From Segatella cerevisiae (GTDB taxonomy: Bacteria > Bacteroidota > Bacteroidia > Bacteroidales > Bacteroidaceae): 64,000 bases of DNA. A program made the position numbers and the translations under genes. The number at the start of each line of letters is the position of its first letter. Within the stretch, counting starts at the first letter, position 1. The stretch spans positions 1 through 64,000 of the forward strand of contig NZ_JAMXLY010000011.1 in NCBI RefSeq assembly GCF_024054555.1, read 5' to 3'. Below the pieces are notes generated by a model that saw nothing but the letters and a program-made list of their open reading frames with translations, was not told where the DNA came from and searched no databases. Below, piece after piece: positions 16,398 to 27,165 of the stretch.

Positions 16398-17273
16398 ATG
16401 AAAGAAGACAGACAAACTTTGAACCGGAATCTCGCACAGATGTTGAAAGGTGGGGTCATCATGGACGTCACGACACCGGAACAGGCCAAAATCGCTGAAG
16501 ATGCAGGCGCATGTGCCGTCATGGCACTGGAACGGATTCCTGCAGATATTCGCGCTGCCGGCGGTGTAGCACGCATGAGTGATCCGAAAATGATAAAGAG
16601 TATCCAACAGGCTGTATCCATCCCTGTGATGGCGAAATGCCGCATCGGTCATATCGCTGAAGCACAGATCCTGCAGGCGATCGACATCGACTATATTGAC
16701 GAGAGTGAAGTGCTCTCCCCTGCCGATGATGTCTACCATATCGACAAGACAAAATTTGAGGTCCCCTTCGTCTGTGGAGCCAGGAACCTCAGTGAGGCCC
16801 TCCGGCGTATTGCCGAGGGAGCGACCATGATCAGGACCAAGGGTGAGCCGGGCACAGGCGATGTCGTACAGGCCGTCAAACACATGAGACTCATGCAGAG
16901 TGAGATCAGGCACCTCGCCTCGATGCAGGATGACGAGTTGTATGAAGCTGCCAAGAATCTCGAAGCCCCTTATTCTCTCGTGAAATATGTCCACGAACAT
17001 CAGAAACTGCCTGTCGTCAATTTCGCTGCCGGAGGAGTCGCTACACCTGCCGACGCTGCCCTGATGATGGAACTCGGAGCTGAGGGGGTCTTCGTAGGAA
17101 GCGGTATCTTCAAAAGCGGCAATCCGCCTAAACGCGCCGCTGCCATCGTCCAGGCTGTGACCAACTATAATGATCCGAAAAAACTGGCTGAGCTCTCTGA
17201 GGACCTCGGTGAAGCAATGGTCGGAATCAATGAAGAGGAAATATCTGTTCTAATGGCCGAAAGAGGGAAATAA
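16398..17273 (+). CDS. pdxS: Pyridoxal 5'-phosphate synthase subunit PdxS
   Basis: A 291-residue TIM-barrel enzyme that makes PLP from ribose 5-phosphate, glyceraldehyde 3-phosphate and ammonia. The two catalytic lysines are present: K80 in [10 protein letters not shown] and K148 in [12 protein letters not shown], as is the phosphate loop [13 protein letters not shown]. The length and sequence are very typical (B. subtilis PdxS is 294 residues). It forms a dodecamer with PdxT, whose gene begins 47 bases downstream. Ammonia reaches the barrel from the PdxT glutaminase. The start [12 protein letters not shown] fits the family. Confidence 0.97.
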   Translation: MKEDRQTLNRNLAQMLKGGVIMDVTTPEQAKIAEDAGACAVMALERIPADIRAAGGVARMSDPKMIKSIQQAVSIPVMAKCRIGHIAEAQILQAIDIDYIDESEVLSPADDVYHIDKTKFEVPFVCGARNLSEALRRIAEGATMIRTKGEPGTGDVVQAVKHMRLMQSEIRHLASMQDDELYEAAKNLEAPYSLVKYVHEHQKLPVVNFAAGGVATPADAALMMELGAEGVFVGSGIFKSGNPPKRAAAIVQAVTNYNDPKKLAELSEDLGEAMVGINEEEISVLMAERGK

Positions 17274-17320
17274 CCATTCGCTCATTCAGGCGGTTTCATT
17301 TTAACAAGATACTTAAACAG

Positions 17321-17902
17321 ATGAGAATTGCAGTTTTAGCTCTTCAGGGCGCATTCATAGAACATGAGGAAATGCTTAGGAAACTGGGGGTGGAAACTTT
17401 CGAGATCCGGCAAGGGGATGACTGGCAACAGCAAAAGGACGGTCTCGTCATTCCGGGAGGAGAAAGTACGACCCAACTCAAACTCCTCAAGGACCTCAGA
17501 CTATTGGAGCCCATCAGAGAAGCCATAGAACGGGGTCTGCCGGTCTTCGGGACTTGCGCCGGACTTATCCTATTGGCCAAGAAGGTCATAGATGAAGATT
17601 TTGACCGGATTTCAACGATGGACATCACCGTCTGCCGCAATGCTTACGGCAGGCAGACCGGGAGTTTCTATACAGAAGCCCCCGTGAAACAGATCGATAA
17701 GAAAATCCCCATGACTTTTATCCGTGCCCCTTACATCCAGTCTGTAGAGGGAAAGACAGAAGTCCTCGCTACCGTTGACAGGCATATCGTCGCTGCAAGA
17801 GAAGGGAATCAACTCGTGACTGCTTTCCATCCCGAACTGAACGACGATCTTTCCATGCACCGGTTCTTCATTGAACAACTCTGCAAGGGAAAGACGAAGT
17901 AG
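17321..17902 (+). CDS. pdxT: Pyridoxal 5'-phosphate synthase glutaminase subunit PdxT
   Basis: A 193-residue class-I glutamine amidotransferase. The catalytic triad is visible: nucleophile C79 in [12 protein letters not shown], and H170 and E172 in AFHPELNDD. The conserved VIPGGESTT at 43-51 forms the oxyanion region. It hydrolyses glutamine and channels ammonia to PdxS. It is co-transcribed with pdxS, and the bidirectional terminator at 17931-17961 ends the unit. Confidence 0.97.
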   Translation: MRIAVLALQGAFIEHEEMLRKLGVETFEIRQGDDWQQQKDGLVIPGGESTTQLKLLKDLRLLEPIREAIERGLPVFGTCAGLILLAKKVIDEDFDRISTMDITVCRNAYGRQTGSFYTEAPVKQIDKKIPMTFIRAPYIQSVEGKTEVLATVDRHIVAAREGNQLVTAFHPELNDDLSMHRFFIEQLCKGKTK

Positions 17903-17930
17903 GAAAAAGATACGGAAACGACAGAAACAA

Positions 17931-17961
17931 AAAACGAGATGCCTCTAGTGCATCTCGTTTT
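17931..17961. terminator. Bidirectional terminator between pdxT and atpG
   Basis: A perfect 12-base stem (AAAACGAGATGC with its complement at 17950-17961) around a 7-base loop, flanked by A and T runs on the respective strands. It sits between the convergent pdxT and atpG ends and can serve both. Confidence 0.85.
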
Positions 17962-17976
17962 GCTATTAAGAAGAAA

Positions 17977-18948
17977 TCAATTGTTCTGAACAGAGCCACC
18001 TTCCATATCAAGGAGTTCATTTGTGATGGCCTGCTGACGACTCTTGTTGTACTGGAGGTTCAACGTATGCAGGATATCATCTGCATTATCCGTTGCCGTC
18101 TGCATGGCTACCATTCGGGCAGCATTCTCACTGGCTAGGCTATCCAGCAAAGCGGTGTAAACCATCAGATGCAATTGCTTCGGAATCAATGCCTGAAGGA
18201 CAGTCTTCATGTCGGGTTCTATGATAAAGTCATCATTCAATTGGATGCCGATATCCTTCCCCTGACGGGCATCTGCCTCACCTTTCTTCTTCAGGTACTC
18301 CTGCACTTTGGCAGAGGTCTGATTGGAAGACAGGTCACGGTCATTGTCCGCACCTAAAGCCTCCGTAGAGAGGTCTATAGGCAGAAAGACTTTCCGTGTG
18401 AGAATCTGACTTCCGGCACTCTTGAAATGATGGTAGATGATCTCCACCTTGTCAAATTCACCCTTCAGAAACTTCCGGGCTGCATCGCTGGCTATCTCTT
18501 CACATTGCCGGGCATTGGGTTTGTCTGCCAGTTCCCGATAGTCTCCGATAGACTGCAGGCCGAGTTTCTTGACGGCTTCAGCAACCTTTAAACCAACCGG
18601 ATAGACAGACACCTCGATGCCTTTAGACTGATATTCCTGTACTGCCTGAGTCATCATCTTGATGACACTTGCATTAAAGCCTCCACACAAAGAATTGTTG
18701 GAACTGAAAACTATCAACGCAGCCTTCTTCACTTCACGACTTGCCTGAAAGGCACTCTCGGGTTCCGGCATGGAAACCAGAAAACTCTTGAGAATGTGTT
18801 CAAGCAAATTCTCATACGGCAGCATGTTCTGAATGGCCACCTGCGCATGATGAAGTTTTGAGGACGCCACCATCTTCATAGCACTCGTAATCTTACGGGT
18901 ACTCTTCACACTGGCGATACGGGTCTTTATCTCTTTTAATGAAGGCAT
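17977..18948 (-). CDS. atpG: ATP synthase F1 gamma subunit
   Basis: The central-stalk subunit of F1, 323 residues. The N-terminal helix MPSLKEIKTRIASVKSTRKI and the C-terminal helix (ASENAARMVAMQTATDNADD, then LQYNKSRQQAITNELLDM) form the rotating coiled coil and are strongly conserved. It is longer than E. coli gamma (287); the extra residues lie in the middle, around 190-245, where the DARQGKDIGIQL segment is not seen in enterobacterial gamma. It is the last gene of the atp operon, 6 bases after atpA. Confidence 0.95.
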   Translation of the reverse strand: MPSLKEIKTRIASVKSTRKITSAMKMVASSKLHHAQVAIQNMLPYENLLEHILKSFLVSMPEPESAFQASREVKKAALIVFSSNNSLCGGFNASVIKMMTQAVQEYQSKGIEVSVYPVGLKVAEAVKKLGLQSIGDYRELADKPNARQCEEIASDAARKFLKGEFDKVEIIYHHFKSAGSQILTRKVFLPIDLSTEALGADNDRDLSSNQTSAKVQEYLKKKGEADARQGKDIGIQLNDDFIIEPDMKTVLQALIPKQLHLMVYTALLDSLASENAARMVAMQTATDNADDILHTLNLQYNKSRQQAITNELLDMEGGSVQNN

Positions 18949-18954
18949 GGGCTA

Positions 18955-20541
18955 TTATGCTTTAAATTGACCGGCAACATTAGCCATCACTTCCCCGATG
19001 ACCTTCGTGTCATCATCAGTCAACTTTCCGCTACCTAAGGTATCCAGAATGTCCTGATGACGTGAACGCATGGCGTCAAGGAACTGACTCTCACAATCGC
19101 GGACCTTGTCTACAGGTACATCATGCAACAGACCGTGTACGCCGCAATACAATATAGAGATCTGCTCACCTATTGACATAGGACTATATTGGGGCTGGAT
19201 CAAGAGTTGGTTGATCTTACGGCCTCTATCCAATGCCATAGCTGTCACATTATCCATATCACTGGCAAACTGGGAGAAACTCTCAAGTTCACTGTACTGT
19301 GCCATATCGATCTTCAACGTACCGGCAACTTTCTTCATACTCTTGATCTGAGCAGAACCACCGACACGGGATACAGATATACCCACATTGATAGCCGGAC
19401 GGAATCCTTGGTTGAAAAGATTACTTTCCAGATAGATCTGACCATCAGTGATGGAAATGACATTCGTAGGAATATAAGCTGCGACATCACCTTCCTGCGT
19501 CTCAATGATAGGTAATGCGGTCAGGGAACCACCCCCCTTGACATGACCCTTCATGCACGCTGGCAGGTCATTCATCGTCTCCGCGATCTCCTGCTGATCA
19601 TTGATACGGGCAGCACGCTCCAAAAGACGGGAATGGAGATAGAAGATATCACCCGGATAGGCCTCACGACCTGATGGCCGGCGAAGAATCAGGGAGATCT
19701 CACGATAGGCTACGGCCTGCTTACTCAAGTCATCGTAAACGACCAATGCTGACAAACCGCGATCACGGAAATACTCTCCGATGGCAGCGCCTGCAAATGG
19801 TGCATAGTACTGCAATGCTGCAGGATTGGCAGCCGTCGCACTGACGACAATGGTATAAGGCATAGCCCCCTTGTCCTCTAAGGTCTGTACGAGGGACGCT
19901 ACGGTAGATGCTTTTTGGCCGATAGCGACATAGATACAATAGACAGGTTTGCCTGCTTCATAGAGGCTCTTCTGATTGATGATCGTATCTACGGCAATGG
20001 CAGTCTTACCGGTCTGACGGTCCCCGATGATCAACTCACGCTGTCCTCTACCGATAGGGATCATGGAGTCAATGGACTTCAGACCCGTCTGCAAAGGCTC
20101 GTTCACAGGCTGACGGAAGATCACACCCGGAGCCTTTCTATCCAAAGGCATCTCAAAAGAACCGGTCAGGTCGATATCGCCCTTGCCGTCAATAGGATTG
20201 CCCAATGGATCGACAACACGCCCCAGGAAATTATCATTGACGCGAATGGAAGCAATACGATGCGTACGCTTCACTTTCTCGCCTTCCTTTATGCCTTCAG
20301 TAGGACCCAAGAGGATACAACCTACGTTATCCTCCTCCAGGTTCATGACAATGGCTTCAGTGCCGTTTTCGAACTGGAGAATTTCACTGGACTCGACATT
20401 ACGCAGGCCATAGATACGGGCTACACCATCTGCGACAGTCAGGACGGTACCTACCTCGTCAAACTGTTCCGCATTGTTGATGCCCCGCAATTCATTCTCC
20501 AGAACCTCGGACACTTCGCTTGGTTTAATATTATCTGGCAT
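18955..20541 (-). CDS. atpA: ATP synthase F1 alpha subunit
   Basis: The non-catalytic nucleotide-binding subunit, 528 residues. Walker A GDRQTGKT is at 173-180, and the alpha-specific [17 protein letters not shown] and [20 protein letters not shown] follow. Three alpha and three beta subunits form the F1 hexamer. The N-terminal [18 protein letters not shown] is the segment that binds the delta subunit, encoded just upstream. Length and motifs are ordinary. Confidence 0.97.
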   Translation of the reverse strand: MPDNIKPSEVSEVLENELRGINNAEQFDEVGTVLTVADGVARIYGLRNVESSEILQFENGTEAIVMNLEEDNVGCILLGPTEGIKEGEKVKRTHRIASIRVNDNFLGRVVDPLGNPIDGKGDIDLTGSFEMPLDRKAPGVIFRQPVNEPLQTGLKSIDSMIPIGRGQRELIIGDRQTGKTAIAVDTIINQKSLYEAGKPVYCIYVAIGQKASTVASLVQTLEDKGAMPYTIVVSATAANPAALQYYAPFAGAAIGEYFRDRGLSALVVYDDLSKQAVAYREISLILRRPSGREAYPGDIFYLHSRLLERAARINDQQEIAETMNDLPACMKGHVKGGGSLTALPIIETQEGDVAAYIPTNVISITDGQIYLESNLFNQGFRPAINVGISVSRVGGSAQIKSMKKVAGTLKIDMAQYSELESFSQFASDMDNVTAMALDRGRKINQLLIQPQYSPMSIGEQISILYCGVHGLLHDVPVDKVRDCESQFLDAMRSRHQDILDTLGSGKLTDDDTKVIGEVMANVAGQFKA

Positions 20542-20596
20542 TTTATTCTATTAAAATTAATGTTTGGACTCGAAATATTATTTCGTATTCCACTAT

Positions 20597-21130
20597 TTAT
20601 AAAAACTGTGCATACATCGTCCGGAGCATCGTCTTCACGCTTGCATCCAACTGATATGTATCGTATTCAAGGATGAAGCCCCCGATAATATCGGGATCGG
20701 TCTCAGTCTTGAATTCTACAGTTCCCTTAGTCCTACTCTCCACCAGTTTCTGCATCTTCTGTTCAATGACAGGAGTTACGGGAACGGCAGTCGTAAGAAT
20801 ACCACTGGTGATGTTCTTCTGTTGTCTGTAAAGAGAGATATACGAAGCAGCCATGAGTTGCAGGGTGCTCTCCCTATCCCCTTTGAGAACAAGAGCGATA
20901 AACTTTCTACTGAGTTCTGAAGGGTTGCCACCCATAGCAGTCTCCAGCAGATGCGTCTTCTTGTCCTTACCGAGCATAGGGTTGTCTATCGTGTATTTCA
21001 GATCATGCACTTTCAGGAAACTCTGATAGAGTGTCAGCATCTCCTTGTATACCTGATCTTCGACTTTCAGTGCCGTGGCACTCTTGATGAGTGCCCGGGC
21101 ATATCTAACCGATATTACACCTAAATCCAT
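20597..21130 (-). CDS. atpH: ATP synthase F1 delta subunit
   Basis: The 177-residue OSCP/delta subunit that ties the b-subunit stalk to the top of F1. It shows the family start GVISVRYARALIKSA, the central FLKVHDLKYTIDNPML, and the C-terminal ETDPDIIGGFILEYDTYQLDAS (the conserved GG-x-x-x block). The gene starts 5 bases after atpF. Confidence 0.93.
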   Translation of the reverse strand: MDLGVISVRYARALIKSATALKVEDQVYKEMLTLYQSFLKVHDLKYTIDNPMLGKDKKTHLLETAMGGNPSELSRKFIALVLKGDRESTLQLMAASYISLYRQQKNITSGILTTAVPVTPVIEQKMQKLVESRTKGTVEFKTETDPDIIGGFILEYDTYQLDASVKTMLRTMYAQFL

Positions 21131-21135
21131 AAGCG

Positions 21136-21642
21136 TTAATCTTTCTTATTTTCAGAATGAACTTCATCCAGCAGTCGATCAATCAACTCCATCTGTTTGT
21201 CTTGGGAAGAGAGTTCCTTGCGCAGGATCTTCTCGGCGACCTGAATGGAAAGAGAGACCACTTGCGAACGGATGTCCTGAACGGCATTTTTCTTTTCCGT
21301 TGCAATTTGGGTCTGTGCTTCCTTCAGCAGGCGGGCTCCTTCTTCCTTGGCCTTGTCTTGAGCTTTCTCGACAATGGCATCACGCGTATCGGCAGCATCC
21401 TTTAAGATCTGTGCCTGTTTTTCGCGTGATTCCTGCAGAATGGATTCTCCCTCTTTCTGGATGTTTGCCAGTTTCTCATCAGCCTCATGAGCATGACGAA
21501 TACTTTCGTCGATGTTCTTCTTCCGTGCGTTTACCATCTTGACGATAGAAGGGAAGCCCCATTTCAGTAAAATGAGGAAGACGATGATGAAGACTAGCGT
21601 CATCCAAAAGAGTAAACCGCTATCTGGAATCAATAAATCCAT
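21136..21642 (-). CDS. atpF: ATP synthase Fo b subunit
   Basis: A 168-residue peripheral-stalk subunit: one N-terminal membrane helix (LLFWMTLVFIIVFLILLKWGF, about residues 9-29), then a long charged helix rich in Lys, Glu and Ala (residues 30-160) that forms the dimeric stator. Length is normal. It lies between atpE and atpH as expected. Confidence 0.95.
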   Translation of the reverse strand: MDLLIPDSGLLFWMTLVFIIVFLILLKWGFPSIVKMVNARKKNIDESIRHAHEADEKLANIQKEGESILQESREKQAQILKDAADTRDAIVEKAQDKAKEEGARLLKEAQTQIATEKKNAVQDIRSQVVSLSIQVAEKILRKELSSQDKQMELIDRLLDEVHSENKKD

Positions 21643-21676
21643 ATATACTGGTTAAAGTTTACAATTCAAACCAAAA

Positions 21677-21928
<252 letters not shown>

Positions 21929-21958
21929 TTAATTGTTTATTAATTCTTTCTAATATAA

Positions 21959-23071
21959 TTATGCTTTAGCGGTCTCCGGCTCTGGTTTCACATGGGCCAA
22001 ATGAATGAACACCGCACTTAACATCGTAAATACCAATGCCTGGATGTAACATACCAGGATCTCCAACAGCATCATGAAGATGCTCATGGCTATACTTACT
22101 ATTGTCATTCCCGAACCTGCTGCGGCATTGACCACTGCATTCTCACTAATATTGAACATGATGAATATCATGGCTGCAAAGGACAAGGCGATAGCATGTC
22201 CTGCAAGCATATTAGCGAAGAGTCGGATGATCAGAGCCAGAGGCTTCGTGAAGATACCGAACAATTCAATGAACGGCATGAACGGCACCGGGCACTTCAA
22301 CCACAGAGGCACCTTAGGCCAAAAGATATCTTTCCAATACTGCTTGGAACCCGTCACATTCGTAATGAGGAAGGTGGTAATACCCAAGAAGAATGTACAG
22401 GCGATGTTGCCTGTCAGGTTACCGCCCCCCGGAGGGAATGGCACGACACCCATAATATTGGCAAGGAAAACAAAGAAGAAACAAGTCATCAGCCAAGGAC
22501 CATATTTCTCGGTCTCTTCATCTGACATGGTAGACTTGATCACATCATTGTACACCGACATGACGAACATGTGCATCAAACCTGTAAAGCCTTTAGGTGC
22601 CGCATCATCCCATTTGTGACGCCTGCACCATCGGGCCGGTACCAATACACATATCAGCAACAAGATCGCATCGATGAACAGGACACACACCGTCTTCGTG
22701 ATGGATATATCAAGAGGCCGCACTTCCTGGCCATGGACCATCTCTACGATCTTGCCGGGATGTACTTTAGAATCACTGTTCTTGATATAGAGGCCGAAAG
22801 GCCCCGGACGATTTCCGTTAGCATCCTTGGATTCACTGAATTGGCTGCTGCAGAAGACATGCCATCCTGTACTGCTCTTTACAATCACAGGAAGATGGAT
22901 GACTACAGGAGTCTTGCCGATCTGAGTGACATGCCAGTCATAAGAATCTTTGATATGCCCCAACAAAATGTTCTTCACATCAATCTGCTGCTTAGCTGAA
23001 ACGGCAACAGGTGCAACCGTCAGGAGCATCAAGACAATGAAAAACAATTGTTTGAGTTTCGTTTTTTTCAT
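21959..23071 (-). CDS. atpB: ATP synthase Fo a subunit with exported N-terminal extension
   Basis: A 370-residue a subunit. The essential arginine is R283 in ALIIRLFANMLAGH, and the C-terminal membrane helices match the family. Unlike the E. coli protein (271 residues) it carries an N-terminal extension of about 120 residues. This begins with a signal-peptide-like segment (KQLFFIVLMLLTVAPVAVSA) and continues as a soluble, presumably periplasmic domain up to about residue 118. Such extensions are common in Bacteroidota a subunits; their role is unknown. Confidence 0.95.
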   Translation of the reverse strand: MKKTKLKQLFFIVLMLLTVAPVAVSAKQQIDVKNILLGHIKDSYDWHVTQIGKTPVVIHLPVIVKSSTGWHVFCSSQFSESKDANGNRPGPFGLYIKNSDSKVHPGKIVEMVHGQEVRPLDISITKTVCVLFIDAILLLICVLVPARWCRRHKWDDAAPKGFTGLMHMFVMSVYNDVIKSTMSDEETEKYGPWLMTCFFFVFLANIMGVVPFPPGGGNLTGNIACTFFLGITTFLITNVTGSKQYWKDIFWPKVPLWLKCPVPFMPFIELFGIFTKPLALIIRLFANMLAGHAIALSFAAMIFIMFNISENAVVNAAAGSGMTIVSIAMSIFMMLLEILVCYIQALVFTMLSAVFIHLAHVKPEPETAKA

Positions 23072-23078
23072 TCTGATC

Positions 23079-23498
23079 CTATTTAATATTCTTTTTTTCT
23101 ACTCGGACAAAGTATATGCAGTCAAACGCCAAAAGCACGATATAGAACACAGCAAAGATCACTGCAAAACCTATAACGGCATGCTTCTCGCGGACGACAA
23201 CAAAATAGATGAGAAAAACAGTCAGCACCAAAAGCAACCTCAATACTGAGCCTGCCAGATAGAACCGGATCAAGTTGACTGGAGAAGACTGCGCTACCTT
23301 TTTCCAGCATGCACCGTAAACCGTATTGCATACCAGGGAAAATACCACAGTCACTACCAAAGCCTTGAGCAATGCCGTGTCCTGCATGATCTGCATTACG
23401 AACAGCGACAAAAGCATCAGCGCAGCGATAATCCAGATAGAATACTGCTTGTACTTTCGGGCTACTCTGTCTATTCCTGAATCTATACTTCGACGCAT
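23079..23498 (-). CDS. AtpI-like small membrane protein of the atp operon
   Basis: A 139-residue protein with four hydrophobic segments (about residues 21-38, 43-61, 82-103 and 106-130) between atpC and atpB. Position and topology fit AtpI-type assembly factors, which help c-ring formation in other bacteria. Sequence similarity is too weak to assert this by eye. The ATG overlaps the end of atpC by 16 bases and the stop lies 8 bases before atpB, so it is translated with the operon. Confidence 0.75.
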   Translation of the reverse strand: MRRSIDSGIDRVARKYKQYSIWIIAALMLLSLFVMQIMQDTALLKALVVTVVFSLVCNTVYGACWKKVAQSSPVNLIRFYLAGSVLRLLLVLTVFLIYFVVVREKHAVIGFAVIFAVFYIVLLAFDCIYFVRVEKKNIK

Positions 23499-23722
23499 AG
23501 CGAAATAACGTTCTTCTGTACTTCGACAAAGCCTTCCTTAATATCCAAACTCTTAAGGCCCTCCTTAGTCGTATACTCCACTTTTCCAGCATTCAAGGAA
23601 GAAATGATGGGAGCATGATCTGTCAATATCTCGAAAGGCCCTGAAGTACCCGGGACCGTTAGGCTTTCTACATCACCGGTAAATACCACTTTCTCCGGAG
23701 AAATAATCTTTAATTTCAGCAT
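23483..23722 (-). CDS. atpC: ATP synthase F1 epsilon subunit, short form
   Basis: A 79-residue epsilon subunit comprising only the N-terminal beta sandwich (LKLKIISPEKVVFTGDVESL, then LTDHAPIISSLNAGKV). The C-terminal two-helix domain found in the roughly 135-residue E. coli protein, which inhibits ATP hydrolysis, is absent. The frame ends naturally and the next gene overlaps the end, so this is not a truncation by frameshift. Short epsilon subunits occur in Bacteroidota. The enzyme must limit wasteful hydrolysis by other means. Confidence 0.92.
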   Translation of the reverse strand: MLKLKIISPEKVVFTGDVESLTVPGTSGPFEILTDHAPIISSLNAGKVEYTTKEGLKSLDIKEGFVEVQKNVISLCVEV

Positions 23723-23777
23723 ACCTGATCATTAAAATGAGTACAATCCGGATGCCATATTCTGGCATCCTATGGAT

Positions 23778-25325
<1,548 letters not shown>

Positions 25326-25383
25326 TTAACTCTAATTCTTTTCAAATCCTTTACAAGATACTAATACCCTGTTTATGCGAACA

Positions 25384-25415
25384 CAAAACTACATAATATT
25401 TCTGTAAACTACAAA
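25384..25415 (-). promoter_or_regulatory. Promoter of the ATP synthase operon
   Basis: Read on the minus strand: TTTG (25412-25415), 20-base spacer, TAGTTTTG (25384-25391). A transcript start near 25377 leaves a leader of about 70 bases before atpD. Confidence 0.75.
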
Positions 25416-25476
25416 TGAATTATGAGTTTTGTTCGCAAATATCATAATAATTTAGACCTATCAAACAAGTTATATA

Positions 25477-26454
25477 TTATATGCTGAGTTCGTCAAGCAC
25501 TTTGATCAAATTTCTGTCAAAAGGCTTATCACTTCGTACGGCTTCGCTCAACGGCACATAAGTCACTTCGTTGTTTCTTACGCCGACCATGATATTGCGT
25601 TGTCCCTGCATAATAGCCTCAACAGCTCCCACTCCGGTTCGGCTCGACAGAATCCGGTCACGTGCCGAAGGACTGCCTCCGCGCTGCAGATGTCCCAGAA
25701 TAGATACCCGGACGTCATACTGCGGAAACTCTTTCCTGACACGACCGGCATAATAGAGGGCACCGCACTTGGGACTCTCTGAGACGATGACGATACAACT
25801 CTTCTTGGACTTACGGATACCGCGCTCCATGAATTGTGCAAGTTGGTCCACATCAGTGGAATCCTCTGGGATAATAGCAGCCTCAGCTCCACTGGCTATA
25901 GCACTGTTCTGAGCCAGGAAACCTGCGTCACGACCCATCACTTCCACGAAGAAGATGCGCTCATGGCTCTGGGCTGTATCACGGATACGGTCCACACACT
26001 CCACAATCGTATTCAGCGTCGTATCATAACCGATCGTATTGTCGGTACCGAAAAGATCATTATCAATCGTACCTGGAAGACCTATACATGGGTAATCAAA
26101 ATCCTGACCGAAATGCATGGCACCTGTCAACGAACCGTTCCCGCCGATCACGACCAAGGCGTCAATGTTTTCATTCTTCAAATTGTCATAAGCTTTCTGG
26201 CGACCCTCCTCGGTCATAAAATCCTTAGAGCGCGACGTTCTAAGAATCGTACCGCCTCGACCTATGATACCACTGACATTCTCAGTGGTAAAAGGTTTGA
26301 TTTCACCATTGATCAGACCGTCATATCCCCGATAGATAGCTTTAATCATAAAGCCATTGTAAATACCGGCACGTGTCACCGCACGGATAGCTGCATTCAT
26401 ACCGGGAGCATCACCCCCTGAAGTCAAGACTCCAATCGTTTTAATTTTTGCCAT
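25477..26454 (-). CDS. pfkA: ATP-dependent 6-phosphofructokinase with an Asp-to-Asn change
   Basis: A 325-residue PfkA. The ATP-site loop [14 protein letters not shown] (11-24), the catalytic PGTIDND (127-133), and MGRDAGF and GHLQRGG (substrate binding) are all present. Gly at the positions following the metal-site residue and in PGTIDND points to ATP rather than pyrophosphate as phosphoryl donor. The expected GGDGS reads GGNGS at 104-108: N106 replaces the aspartate equivalent to E. coli Asp103, which helps hold Mg-ATP. The codon is AAC. The enzyme phosphorylates fructose 6-phosphate in glycolysis. The gene is monocistronic, with a possible -7 box about 290 bases upstream. Confidence 0.93.
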   Translation of the reverse strand: MAKIKTIGVLTSGGDAPGMNAAIRAVTRAGIYNGFMIKAIYRGYDGLINGEIKPFTTENVSGIIGRGGTILRTSRSKDFMTEEGRQKAYDNLKNENIDALVVIGGNGSLTGAMHFGQDFDYPCIGLPGTIDNDLFGTDNTIGYDTTLNTIVECVDRIRDTAQSHERIFFVEVMGRDAGFLAQNSAIASGAEAAIIPEDSTDVDQLAQFMERGIRKSKKSCIVIVSESPKCGALYYAGRVRKEFPQYDVRVSILGHLQRGGSPSARDRILSSRTGVGAVEAIMQGQRNIMVGVRNNEVTYVPLSEAVRSDKPFDRNLIKVLDELSI

Positions 26455-26747
26455 ACTGAGTAACCTTATTATAATATAAATATTGTTTCCTCTTACCTAA
26501 AATTCCTACACGGATCCTCCTCATGACTTTGCATTCATGGTTGCCGGTCGATCAAACGTATTCTCTGTCGACACCTCCGGCAGATTTTACCAGGTAACTG
26601 CTTTTCCATGAAAGAAGAATTCCGATACCTTAAAACATGAAAATTCCGCCTTACTACTCCACTTCATATTTCTAATCAGGAAGAGAGAAGGAGATCTACT
26701 ATTGTGTACCTTAACAGCATACTACCTAAAACTAAATAACTTTCCTA

Positions 26748-26755
26748 CAAAGTTA
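26748..26755 (-). promoter_or_regulatory. Possible -7 box upstream of pfkA
   Basis: TAACTTTG on the minus strand, about 295 bases before the pfkA ATG, without a well-placed TTTG. The 26455-27165 gap is otherwise AT-rich; no reading frame or RNA gene was recognised in its left half. Confidence 0.4.
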
Positions 26756-27016
26756 ACAAATTATCTGAAAAAGCTCTCTATCATAACGAAAAATTAAATC
26801 GGTTTAACACAGAAATGACTGAATAAAATCCTTAAATTTAACAATTGTCAAGTGAGCTTTACAAAAGGTCACCAATTACGGGTATGAGATGATTTGCCGT
26901 CACTCTCAAAAGGCTATCGGGATAAGTCTTGTTGTCATGTCCGTTCTTTTTCATCGCAAGCACGTTAAATATGATAACTTTTCAATTTTATCCTTCTATT
27001 TTTCAACTGAAATACG

Positions 27017-27115
27017 TATCTTTGTAACGTTGAAAGATTGTGATTAGAACTTATATGCTCCAAATGCTTATGAACATATATCACTCATAAAGAAAAGCGT
27101 ATTCCTTCGGGAATA
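27017..27115 (+). promoter_or_regulatory. -7 box and UUCG hairpin in the long leader of the glycosyltransferase gene
   Basis: TATCTTTG (27017-27024) is a consensus -7 box. It would give a leader of about 135 bases. Inside it, TATTCC and GGAATA (27100-27115) pair around a TTCG tetraloop, a very stable RNA hairpin. It is not followed by a T run. Two very short ATG-initiated frames also occur in this leader (11 and 8 codons) and have no supporting evidence. Confidence 0.45.
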
Positions 27116-27165
27116 TCTGGAATTCTATGAAAACAAAATGTCAAATCCTTTAGGAATCAACAACT

